Below are positions 1 to 5,528 of a stretch of 5,577 nt of DNA, one piece after another. Origin of the DNA: an uncultured Ruminococcus sp. (GTDB taxonomy: Bacteria > Bacillota > Clostridia > Oscillospirales > Ruminococcaceae); assembly GCA_900553335.1 (NCBI GenBank), contig USCU01000087.1:1-5577 (forward strand), given 5' to 3'. Numbering within the stretch: position 1 is the stretch's first letter; every line of letters starts with the position of its first letter. The translations under genes were made by a program, and so were the position numbers. The notes below the pieces were generated by a model. The model saw only the letters and a program-made list of their open reading frames with translations. It searched no databases and was not told the DNA's origin.

Positions 1-359
1 TCGGCAGCTTTTCCAATGCTAAGCTTTTTTGCAAGAAAATCGTTTAGTCCGTCTTTTGCAAGATCAAAGCTTGTGTGCATACATATTGCGCTCACACCTC
101 CTGCTGATAAAATGACGGCAGGATTGCCGGAGGTTAGAGTTTTGAGAGGTGAGAAAATAACAGGATGATGAGAAATGACCAGAGAAACGTTCTTTCTGAC
201 AGCCTCATATGCTATTTCTTTTGTTATGTCAAGGCAAAGCATTATGCTCTTTATTTCCGTTGAATTGTTTTCTACTAAAATTCCGCTGTTGTCCCATCTT
301 TCCTGAGCGCAAAACGGAGCGAATGAATCTATGTAATTGTAGACCTCTTTTACAGTCAT
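1..359 (-). CDS. NIF3/YqfO-family dinuclear-metal protein, N-terminal part (partial)
   Basis: This is the N-terminal 119 codons of a NIF3-like protein (YqfO family, often labelled GTP cyclohydrolase I type 2 homolog); the rest lies beyond the window edge. Visible family marks are WDNSG at residues 22-26, the metal-binding pair in SHHPVIF (H64, H65), and HTSFD at 95-99, where H95 and D99 match the usual HTNxD metal ligands. Family members bind two metal ions and form ring-like oligomers; their cellular reaction is poorly settled, so no specific activity is claimed. The ATG (357-359) overlaps the trmK stop as ATGA. A good Shine-Dalgarno AAGGAGA (367-373) sits 7 nt upstream inside the end of trmK, which fixes this start and suggests translational coupling. 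The trmK-nif3 order is widely conserved in Firmicutes. Family assignment is confident; function is uncertain. Confidence 0.92.
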   Translation of the reverse strand, partial: MTVKEVYNYIDSFAPFCAQERWDNSGILVENNSTEIKSIMLCLDITKEIAYEAVRKNVSLVISHHPVIFSPLKTLTSGNPAVILSAGGVSAICMHTSFDLAKDGLNDFLAKKLSIGKAA

Positions 360-1039
360 TTTTCTTTCTCCTTTAGAAATTTGTCTATACTAACAGAAAT
401 CTGCAACAGCCTTTCGCTTTGGGAAAGTTTATCCTTTGAGTTTTTCATGCCGATTGCAGCGGTTTTGAGTTTTTTTGCGATATCACTTAAATATCTTCTG
501 TCATCTAAAGACTTGTTTGAAAGCTTTCCTGTGTATAAAAAATAATCATCATAGTCGATTTTTATTCCCTGATATTCAGCATTTATTACCGTATAGCAGA
601 AAACGCCTGACGATACGGCAGATTCGTTTTTTATATAAAAGCCGTTGTCGCACAAAAATCTGCGAAGAAGGTGAGGCTTTGTCATAGGCTGAAGTACAAG
701 ATTTGTCTTATTGGTTTTTAAGTAATTGCATCGGCTTATAATATCCGAGATCATTTCTCCGCCCATTCCGGCAATAATAACATCGGTAATCTCGTCTGTC
801 ACAACGCTGTCAAGGCCGTCTGATTTGACGATAGTTATTTTGTCTGAAAGCCCGTTTGAAAGTACCGTTGTCTTCGCCGCTTCTAGAGGACCGTCCTTAA
901 TGTCGCAGGCAACAGCTCTTTTGGAAATTCCGTTTTTAACGAGGAAAACGGGAAGATAGGCGTGATCTGTTCCGACATCAGCCGATATCCCTCCTCTGCA
1001 AACATATTCAGCACATTTTAAAAGTCTTTTGTCAGTCAT
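356..1039 (-). CDS. trmK: tRNA (adenine(22)-N1)-methyltransferase TrmK
   Basis: A 227-residue SAM-dependent methyltransferase of the TrmK (YqfN) family, which adds a methyl group to N1 of A22 in the D-loop region of bacterial tRNAs in the cytoplasm. Motifs in order: SAM-binding DVGTDHAYLP at residues 21-30, ACDIKDGPLEAA at 44-55 (the family's ribose-binding acidic stretch), DGL at 74-76, the diagnostic IIAGMGGEMI at 88-97, and LVLQPMTKP at 114-122. The C-terminal part from about residue 165 is a charged helical region, as expected for the family. The start at 1037-1039 was chosen because it matches the family N-terminus (MTDKRLL) and has AAAGGA 9 nt upstream. The frame stays open to 1399, but that extension translates the repeat element and part of the neighbouring gene's antisense, so it is not believed. 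It overlaps nif3 by ATGA. Confidence 0.95.
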   Translation of the reverse strand: MTDKRLLKCAEYVCRGGISADVGTDHAYLPVFLVKNGISKRAVACDIKDGPLEAAKTTVLSNGLSDKITIVKSDGLDSVVTDEITDVIIAGMGGEMISDIISRCNYLKTNKTNLVLQPMTKPHLLRRFLCDNGFYIKNESAVSSGVFCYTVINAEYQGIKIDYDDYFLYTGKLSNKSLDDRRYLSDIAKKLKTAAIGMKNSKDKLSQSERLLQISVSIDKFLKEKEK

Positions 1040-1048
1040 TTTAAATTT

Positions 1049-1054
1049 TCCTTT
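1049..1054 (-). promoter_or_regulatory. Ribosome binding site that sets the trmK start
   Basis: AAAGGA on the minus strand, 9 nt before the ATG at 1037-1039. It supports the short, 227-residue form of TrmK over the much longer open frame that continues upstream through the repeat. Confidence 0.7.
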
Positions 1055-1066
1055 TGTGTGAAAAAT

Positions 1067-1266
1067 AGGGTGACAAAAAAATGCCACCCTCAGTCTTTTG
1101 AAAAAGCACACTTTTAAAATAATGTCGCGTAGGCGGACATGCGCCGACGCAGCGACACCTTGAGAGAAAATCGGCGGTGCGAGCCGATTTTCGACGAAAA
1201 GGGGTTTCCCATGGGGAGCGTTGTCGGCTTTGCCGACACGCTCAGGGTGACAAAAAATGCCACCCT
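1067..1266. repeat. Palindrome-bounded repeat element with three inner stem-loops (MITE/REP-like candidate)
   Basis: This block of about 200 bp between the DUF1858 gene and trmK is bounded by two near-identical palindromes, 1067-1090 and 1244-1266, each AGGGTGACA, an A tract, then TGCCACCCT. They differ only by one A in the tract. Between them are three stem-loops: 1123-1157 (TGTCGC pairing with GCGACA, with inner GGCG/CGCC); 1166-1192 (a perfect 10-bp stem, GAAAATCGGC with GCCGATTTTC, 7-nt loop); and 1217-1242 (AGCGT[T]GTCGGC, loop TTT, GCCGACACGCT, 11 bp with one bulged T). It is richer in GC than its surroundings and has no credible ORF of its own. This fits a non-autonomous, dispersed intergenic repeat. 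No transposase or clear target-site duplication is visible, so mobility is inferred. Confidence 0.6.
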
Positions 1267-1287
1267 GATTTTTAGATTTTGCTTGTA

Positions 1288-1494
1288 TTAGTTTTCGAAA
1301 TGTTCGTTTAATTTTTTTACAAGCTCCGCAGGATCTACCCCATGAACAGCACAAGCCTGTCCGATAGACTCGCTTCTGGCTGACGGACATCCTAAGCAAT
1401 GCATTCCCATATCAAGGAAGAATGGCGCAGTATCTGCGTCATGATCTAAAATATCGCCGATGATTGAAGCTTCAGTTACTTTAAAATCTGCCAT
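1288..1494 (-). CDS. DUF1858 domain protein (small cysteine-motif, hybrid-cluster-protein-associated type)
   Basis: A 68-residue single-domain protein of the DUF1858 family, which includes the subgroup named hybrid-cluster-protein-associated redox disulfide domain. The family pattern is clear: an N-terminal stretch of the type 'T..SIIGDIL..D...APFFLDMGMHCLGCPSA' followed by a helix-rich end. Cysteines are C33 and C36 (a CxxC pair in HCLGC) and C48. The CxxC pair is suited to redox or metal/cluster binding, but no activity is proven for the family and none is claimed here. The ATG at 1492-1494 has a strong GGAGGT (1502-1507) 7 nt upstream. It is about full length for the family. It is divergent from the ABC-F gene and upstream of trmK on the same strand, separated from it by the repeat element. 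Whether it is co-transcribed with trmK is unknown. Confidence 0.9.
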   Translation of the reverse strand: MADFKVTEASIIGDILDHDADTAPFFLDMGMHCLGCPSARSESIGQACAVHGVDPAELVKKLNEHFEN

Positions 1495-1532
1495 TTTTTA
1501 TACCTCCGTTTATTTGTTGTTAAAAACACTAT

Positions 1533-1560
1533 ATTATAATCTCATTGCGATTTATCGCAA
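1533..1560 (-). promoter_or_regulatory. Probable promoter of the DUF1858 gene
   Basis: On the minus strand a perfect -10 TATAAT (1533-1538) lies 16 nt from a -35-like TTGCGA (1555-1560), a 4 of 6 match to TTGACA. Transcription would start near 1526, giving a leader of about 30 nt. The -35 box lies in one arm of the perfect hairpin at 1544-1561, so the same palindrome could serve as an operator. That part is inference. Confidence 0.5.
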
Positions 1561-1588
1561 TCGTCAGCAAAGCCGACAAGTCGGCGAC
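1544..1588. repeat. Small palindromes and a fragment resembling the 1067-1266 repeat
   Basis: A perfect 7-bp hairpin (ATTGCGA, loop TTTA, TCGCAAT; 1544-1561) is followed by GTCAGCAAAGCCGACAA at 1563-1579. That sequence matches the minus strand of 1221-1237 in the repeat element at 16 of 17 positions. GCCGAC then GTCGGC (1572-1577 and 1580-1585) form another palindrome. The stretch is GC-richer than the surrounding spacer and is best read as a degraded copy or relic of the same repeat family. Confidence 0.4.
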
Positions 1589-1663
1589 AGCCGCAAATTA
1601 ATGATTCTCTTAAAGATATTATAACCGATATTTTATTAAAATGCAAGTGTCGCTTGTTTTTTG

Positions 1664-1692
1664 TTGCGTTAGGTAAAAATATATGGTATACT
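1664..1692 (+). promoter_or_regulatory. Probable promoter of the ABC-F gene
   Basis: The -10 box TATACT (1687-1692, 5 of 6 consensus) and a weak -35 TTGCGT (1664-1669, TTG core) are spaced by exactly 17 nt. Transcription would begin near 1699, leaving an unusually long 5' leader of about 170 nt before the ABC-F ATG. Confidence 0.5.
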
Positions 1693-1698
1693 AAATGA

Positions 1699-1869
1699 AA
1701 ATCCGGAATATATAACAACGACTATGCCCTGCCTCTAAGGCGGCGGACAACTTAGCCTTTCAGCATTGGAATAATTCCCTCACTTAAATCCTAAGGGGCT
1801 AATGTCAGGTCGTTTGTTGAACGACGGGGCGCTGCCCCTTATTGAAAAGCTTTGAAAGGACGAAATTAA
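1699..1869 (+). promoter_or_regulatory. Candidate structured 5' leader (switch-like RNA) of the ABC-F gene
   Basis: Several stems can be drawn by eye. CTGCC (1729-1733) pairs with GGCGG (1739-1743) around a TCTAA loop. TTAGCC (1752-1757) pairs with GGCTAA (1797-1802). ACAACGAC near 1715-1722 can pair, with one bulge, with GTCGTTTGT at 1809-1817, closing a multibranched domain. That last segment can instead form a perfect 6-bp hairpin, GTCGTT (1809-1814) with AACGAC (1820-1825). This abuts a second hairpin, GGGGC (1826-1830) with GCCCC (1834-1838). AAGGGGC (1793-1799) is also fully complementary to GCCCCTT (1834-1840). Such mutually exclusive pairings are typical of riboswitches and attenuators. 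I do not recognise a named RNA family, and folding was done only by eye. Confidence 0.45.
1802..1855 (+). CDS. Possible 17-residue leader peptide (upstream ORF)
   Basis: ATG at 1802 opens MSGRLLNDGALPLIEKL and stops with TGA at 1853-1855. The last A of that stop is the first base of the ABC-F Shine-Dalgarno AAAGGA (1855-1860). A purine-rich AAGGGG (1793-1798) lies 3 nt before the ATG, which is a short spacing. The ORF runs through both hairpins at 1809-1838, so a ribosome translating or stalling on it would melt them and could control access to the ABC-F start. Short regulatory ORFs are known upstream of some antibiotic-resistance ABC-F genes; applying that to this YkpA-type gene is inference. 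It could be a chance ORF. Confidence 0.3.
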   Translation: MSGRLLNDGALPLIEKL

Positions 1870-3471
1870 ATGATAAATGTTTCAAATGTAAGCCTTCAGT
1901 TTGGAGGACAATATCTTTTTAAAGATGTCGATTTAAGATTTGCCGCAGGAAACTGCTACGGAATAATCGGAGCGAACGGAGCGGGAAAGTCTACGTTTTT
2001 AAGAATACTTTGCGGCGATATTGAGCCTACGACAGGAGAGGTCGCAATAAAAAAAGATGCAAGAATCTCGGTTTTAAAGCAGGACCATTTCGCATATGAT
2101 GAATACAGCGTTTTAGATACCGTTATGATGGGAAACGAGCGTCTTTACGAAATTATGAAGCAAAAGGACGCTTTGTATGCTAAAGAGGACTTTACTGAAG
2201 CGGATGGTGATCTTGCAGCAGAGCTTGAAGGAGAATTTGCCGAGCTTGGCGGATGGGAGGCCGAAAGCGACGCTTCAAAGCTTATTCAGGGACTTGGACT
2301 TTTCGAAGAGCTTTTGTATCAGAGTATGGCAGGACTTTCGGGAAATGAAAAGGTTAAAATTCTTTTGGCTCAGGCACTTTTCGGAAACCCGGATATAATA
2401 CTTCTTGATGAGCCGACAAACCATTTGGATATTGACGCCATAAGGTGGCTTGAGGACTTTCTTGCAGAATATTTCGGTACGGTTTTGGTGGTTTCGCATG
2501 ACAGACACTTCTTGAATAACGTCTGCACGCATATTGTTGATATTGATTATACAAAAATTAAAATGTATGTGGGAAACTACGAGTTTTGGTATGAGTCAAG
2601 CCAGCTTATGCAGCGAATGATAAAACAGCAAAACAAAAAGGCGGAGGAAAAGATCAAGGAGCTTCAGGAGTTTATTGCGAGATTCTCTGCTAATAAGTCA
2701 AAATCAAAACAGGCGACCTCGAGAAGAAAGCTTTTGGATAAGCTTGAGGTTACAGAGCTTCCTGCATCATCAAGAAAATATCCGTTTATAGGCTTTACAA
2801 TGGACAGAGAGCTTGGCAAGGAGATCTTGCAGGTAAAGGGGATCTCAAAGACAGTTGACGGGGAAAAGCTGCTTAACAATGTGACATTTACAGTCGGCAG
2901 AGAAGATAAAATAGCCTTTGTCGGAGAATCTGAACAGGCTATAACTATGCTTTTTAAGATTCTGGCTGAAGAAGAAGCTCCTGATGAGGGCGAATTTAAA
3001 TGGGGAGTTTCAACATCTCGCTCGTATTTTCCTGTTGATAATTCAAAGTATTTCGATGGATGCGATTTGTCTATTCTGGAATGGATAAGACAGTATTCCG
3101 AAACTGATGAAACAGAAACATACCTGAGAGGCTTTTTAGGTAAAATGCTTTTTTCGGGTGATGAGATTTATAAGCCGGTCAAAGTTTTATCGGGAGGCGA
3201 AAAGGTGAGATGTATGTTTTCACGTATGATGCTTTACGGGTCTAATGTTTTGCTTCTGGACCGTCCTACAAACCATCTCGATCTTGAAAGCATTACCGCA
3301 GTTAATAATGGACTTAGAGATTTCAAGGGAGTTGTGTTGTTTGCGTCGCACGACCACGAGATAATGCAAACCGTAGCTAATAGGATTATCGAAGTTACTC
3401 CTGAGGGAGTAATTGACAGACAGGGAACATATGAAGAATTCCTTGAGTTTAAAAAGCAGAGGAAAGTATAA
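1870..3471 (+). CDS. ABC-F family ATPase, YkpA/YbiT type
   Basis: A 533-residue soluble protein with two ABC domains and no membrane segments. ABC-F proteins act on ribosomes rather than as transporters. The first ATPase domain has Walker A GANGAGKST (34-42), Q-loop Q71, signature LSGNEK (156-161), Walker B LLDEPTNHLD with E181, and H-loop H210. A basic helical linker (about 244-300, including RFSANKSKSKQATSRR) matches the tRNA-contacting arm of ABC-F proteins. In the second domain the Walker A position reads GESEQAITM (352-360) without the P-loop Lys, the signature LSGGEK (440-445) is intact, Walker B reads LLLDRPTNHLD with Arg465 in place of the catalytic Glu, and the H-loop is H494. AAAGGA (1855-1860) lies 9 nt before the ATG. 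Overall sequence matches YkpA/YbiT much better than resistance ABC-Fs. The precise physiological role of this subfamily is not settled. Confidence 0.93.
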   Translation: MINVSNVSLQFGGQYLFKDVDLRFAAGNCYGIIGANGAGKSTFLRILCGDIEPTTGEVAIKKDARISVLKQDHFAYDEYSVLDTVMMGNERLYEIMKQKDALYAKEDFTEADGDLAAELEGEFAELGGWEAESDASKLIQGLGLFEELLYQSMAGLSGNEKVKILLAQALFGNPDIILLDEPTNHLDIDAIRWLEDFLAEYFGTVLVVSHDRHFLNNVCTHIVDIDYTKIKMYVGNYEFWYESSQLMQRMIKQQNKKAEEKIKELQEFIARFSANKSKSKQATSRRKLLDKLEVTELPASSRKYPFIGFTMDRELGKEILQVKGISKTVDGEKLLNNVTFTVGREDKIAFVGESEQAITMLFKILAEEEAPDEGEFKWGVSTSRSYFPVDNSKYFDGCDLSILEWIRQYSETDETETYLRGFLGKMLFSGDEIYKPVKVLSGGEKVRCMFSRMMLYGSNVLLLDRPTNHLDLESITAVNNGLRDFKGVVLFASHDHEIMQTVANRIIEVTPEGVIDRQGTYEEFLEFKKQRKV

Positions 3472-3475
3472 AATC

Positions 3476-3492
3476 AAAACCCGGTTTTTTTT
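3476..3492 (+). terminator. Weak intrinsic terminator after the ABC-F gene
   Basis: AAAAC, loop CCG, GTTTT, followed by more T residues, begins 4 nt after the ABC-F stop. The stem has only 5 bp and is mostly A-T, but the T tract is good. A second poor candidate, GTTTAA (3506-3511) with TTAAAC (3523-3528) then CCTTTTT, follows and may act as a backup. Confidence 0.45.
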
Positions 3493-3594
3493 ATGTTCCT
3501 TTAATGTTTAAAAATAAATAAGTTAAACCTTTTTAATTATTAATATTATATTACACAATTTTAATTTTTTGTTAATGATTGGCGGATTTAAATA

Positions 3595-3603
3595 TGATAT
3601 AAT
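3595..3603 (+). promoter_or_regulatory. Extended -10 promoter of the sensor/diguanylate cyclase gene
   Basis: TGATATAAT is a perfect extended -10 element (TGnTATAAT). No good -35 box lies 16-18 nt upstream, which extended -10 promoters can do without. Transcription would begin near 3610, giving a leader of about 105 nt. Confidence 0.6.
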
Positions 3604-3636
3604 GAATTAGTTAAATAAGAATTATCAATAAGACAA

Positions 3637-3672
3637 CTGTGTCTGCATTTATGCAGTATACAGGCTCTTTTT
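3637..3672 (+). promoter_or_regulatory. Leader hairpin, possible attenuator, before the diguanylate cyclase gene
   Basis: CTGTGT then CTGCAT (3637-3648) pairs with ATGCAG then ATACAG (3651-3656, 3658-3663), giving a nominal 12-bp stem with one G-U pair and one bulged T; the innermost A-T pair is probably open. The hairpin is followed by GCTCTTTTT (3664-3672), which resembles a terminator tail offset by two bases. A second ATGCAG copy (3676-3681) could compete for CTGCAT and open the hairpin. Function is inference. Confidence 0.35.
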
Positions 3673-3700
3673 CAGATGCAGTTTATCACTACGGCGATAA

Positions 3701-3707
3701 GGGAGGG
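3701..3707 (+). promoter_or_regulatory. Ribosome binding site supporting a TTG start
   Basis: GGGAGGG lies 7 nt before TTG at 3715-3717. It decides this start over the in-frame ATG at 3676-3678, which has no Shine-Dalgarno sequence and would add 13 residues not typical of the domain's beginning. Confidence 0.7.
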
Positions 3708-3714
3708 AAAATAT

Positions 3715-5528
3715 TTGAAAAAAAGACCTTGTATTGGCATTGTCGCAAGAAGTATAGATGAATCTTATGCAACAGAAGTCATAGAGGGAGCTGTAAAACA
3801 GGCTTTTGAGATGGACTACGATGTAGCTGTTTTCAGTATGTTTGACGAGAACTCGTATATTGATGAGTACCATGAAGGAGAAAAGAACATTTTCAATCTC
3901 ATAAATCCTGATAAATTCGACGGCTTTTTGTTTCCTGTTGCAATGTTTAACAGCTCTGACTTAAGGGAGTACATATTTGACTTTTTAAAATCAACAAATA
4001 AGCCGGTAGTTGCAATTGATTATGCAACAGATATTTTTCCATGTGTGCTTAAAGATGAGAGAACGCCGTTTAAGGATATTGTAAATCATCTTATAGACGT
4101 TCATGGATTTACAGATATTATGTGTCTGACCGGTCTTAAGGGAACATTTCAGGCGGAGGAACGCCTTGAGGCCTATAAGGAAGTGCTTAGAGAGCGAAAC
4201 ATTGAGGTCTTGGAGGATCATTGCGTTTACGGAGATTATTGGAGTGATGTGGCTCAGGATCTTGCTGTGAAAATGCACAATAAAGAAATCGGAATACCCG
4301 AGGCTCTTGTTTGTGCAAACGACAGAATGGCAATGTTTTTCATAGAAAAGTTTACAGAGCTTGGACATAGTGTTCCCGATGATATTGCTGTAGTAGGGTT
4401 TGACGGAATAACCGAGTCTAGAGATAATGTTCCGACTATTTGTACATATAAGGTTCCTGACGCTCAGTCGGGAGCAAATGCTTTTTCAAAACTTTATAGT
4501 ATAATGACCGGAGAAAAATGTGAAACGCTTAATCTTCACAGCGGATTTGTAATTCGCGGAGAAAGCTGCGGTTGCCTTGAGGATAATTCCTCTAATGTAA
4601 GAATGATGCGTAAAAACGCAAGAATTGAGCAGACTCGCCGCGGATATTACAGAACGGCAAATCTTTTTGAATGTCTTGCAACAGCTTCTACCTTCAATGA
4701 TTTTATAGACCACTTGGGAGAAAGTGTTTATATTTTTGCCGTAGGAAAAGAAGAGTGTAAGTATGACCTTTGCCTATGCAAGGATTGGGATTCTTTAGGG
4801 TCAGAGCAAAATTATATAAAAAAAGGCTATGCAAAGACAATGCAGGCAGTATGCAGATCTGTGGAAAGAAGATTTAATTTTGATCCGGTTGATATTTATC
4901 CGCCAATGTGGGAGGAGAGAGATGTACCAAGCGTGTTTTACTTCTTTCCTGTGCATTTTAACGATCGTTGTCTGGGCTTTTCAGTTGTTTGGTGTGAAGG
5001 TCATGTAGAAGTCTGCGGAAGAACATTTTGGGATTGGCATAAGGCCGTTACAAATGCTATAGAGTTTCGGAGAACTAAGATCTGTCTTGAAAGCTTAAAC
5101 CGCATTACATACTTAAATTCTATTAAGGATAAGCTGACAGGAATTTACAACAGAAGCGGTTTTGAAAAGTACGCCGAAGAGTTTATGCAGGCAGCTAAAA
5201 ACAGCGGTCAAAAATTTATGCTTATATCCTGTGATATGGACGGATTGAAACATATTAACGACATATACGGCCACTTAGAGGGCGATGTTTCTCTTAGAAT
5301 TATTGCAAACGGTTTAAGCTATGTTTGTCTTAATAATGAAATCTGTGCAAGAGTCGGCGGAGATGAGTTTATGGTTATAGGCTACGGTGATTATAACGAC
5401 ACCGTTGTTAAGGAAATGATATTCCAGTTTGATAAGTATCTTTCAAGATATAACCTTGCAAATAACAACGAGTATAATGTAGATGCGTCTACCGGATACG
5501 TTATATGCGATGTAACAGACGATACAAG
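3715..5528 (+). CDS. LacI-type sensor-GAF-like-GGDEF diguanylate cyclase (3' truncated at contig end)
   Basis: About 604 genuine codons starting at TTG; the true 3' end is missing because adapter follows from 5529. Residues 4-285 form a LacI/periplasmic-binding-protein-like ligand domain (start RPCIGIVAR, CANDRMAM at 200-207, PDDIAVVGFDG at 221-231, ending near ESCGC at 283-287) but without the LacI helix-turn-helix. Residues of about 300-455 look like a GAF-type domain, a weaker call. The GGDEF domain begins near DKLTGIYNRSGF (472-483), has the metal and substrate motif DMDGLKHINDIYGHLEGD (507-524) and a canonical active site RVGGDEF (546-552), so it should convert two GTP to c-di-GMP. The position of the inhibitory RxxD site reads LNNE, so product feedback is probably lost. 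No signal peptide or membrane segment is seen, implying a cytoplasmic ligand sensor. Only roughly 30 residues of GGDEF, plus any tail, are lost. Confidence 0.9.

Larger units (their letters stand above)
1495..1869. other. Divergent intergenic region (375 bp) between the DUF1858 and ABC-F genes
   Basis: There is no protein gene here apart from a possible 17-codon leader ORF. From left to right it holds the DUF1858 ribosome binding site and promoter, the palindromes at 1544-1588, a plain AT-rich stretch (about 1595-1660) where nothing is recognised, the ABC-F promoter (1664-1692), and a structured leader of about 170 nt up to the ABC-F start. Confidence 0.7.

Noticed and set aside
475..959. Plus-strand open frames of 70 and 77 codons
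   Set aside because: They lie antisense to trmK, with no ribosome binding site or recognisable family; they are shadows of the real gene.
1067..1266. CRISPR-like array from the two 24-nt repeats
   Set aside because: There are only two copies, separated by about 150 bp of stem-loops, with no regular spacers or cas genes.
1040..1399. N-terminal extension of the trmK frame to 347 residues
   Set aside because: It translates the palindromic repeat and the DUF1858 gene region in the wrong frame, does not resemble TrmK, and a good ribosome binding site precedes the internal ATG at 1037-1039.
1724..1738. Four-codon leader ORF (MPCL)
   Set aside because: No ribosome binding site precedes it, and such a short ORF is expected by chance.
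2177..2879. Several short open frames on both strands inside the ABC-F gene
   Set aside because: They overlap conserved ABC motifs of the real gene and have no independent support.
1870..3471. Antibiotic-resistance (ribosome protection) ABC-F gene
   Set aside because: Sequence and linker match the housekeeping YkpA/YbiT type, with its short tRNA-contacting arm; nothing specific to Vga, Msr, Lsa or OptrA is seen.
3220..3477. 85-codon minus-strand frame at the end of the ABC-F gene
   Set aside because: It is antisense to the second ATPase domain and shows no family signature.
3715..4570. LacI-family DNA-binding repressor
   Set aside because: The binding-protein domain begins within a few residues of the start, leaving no room for a helix-turn-helix.
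3649..4713. Minus-strand frames of 74, 125 and 75 codons
   Set aside because: They are antisense to the binding-protein domain of the cyclase gene, whose plus-strand frame carries clear conserved motifs.
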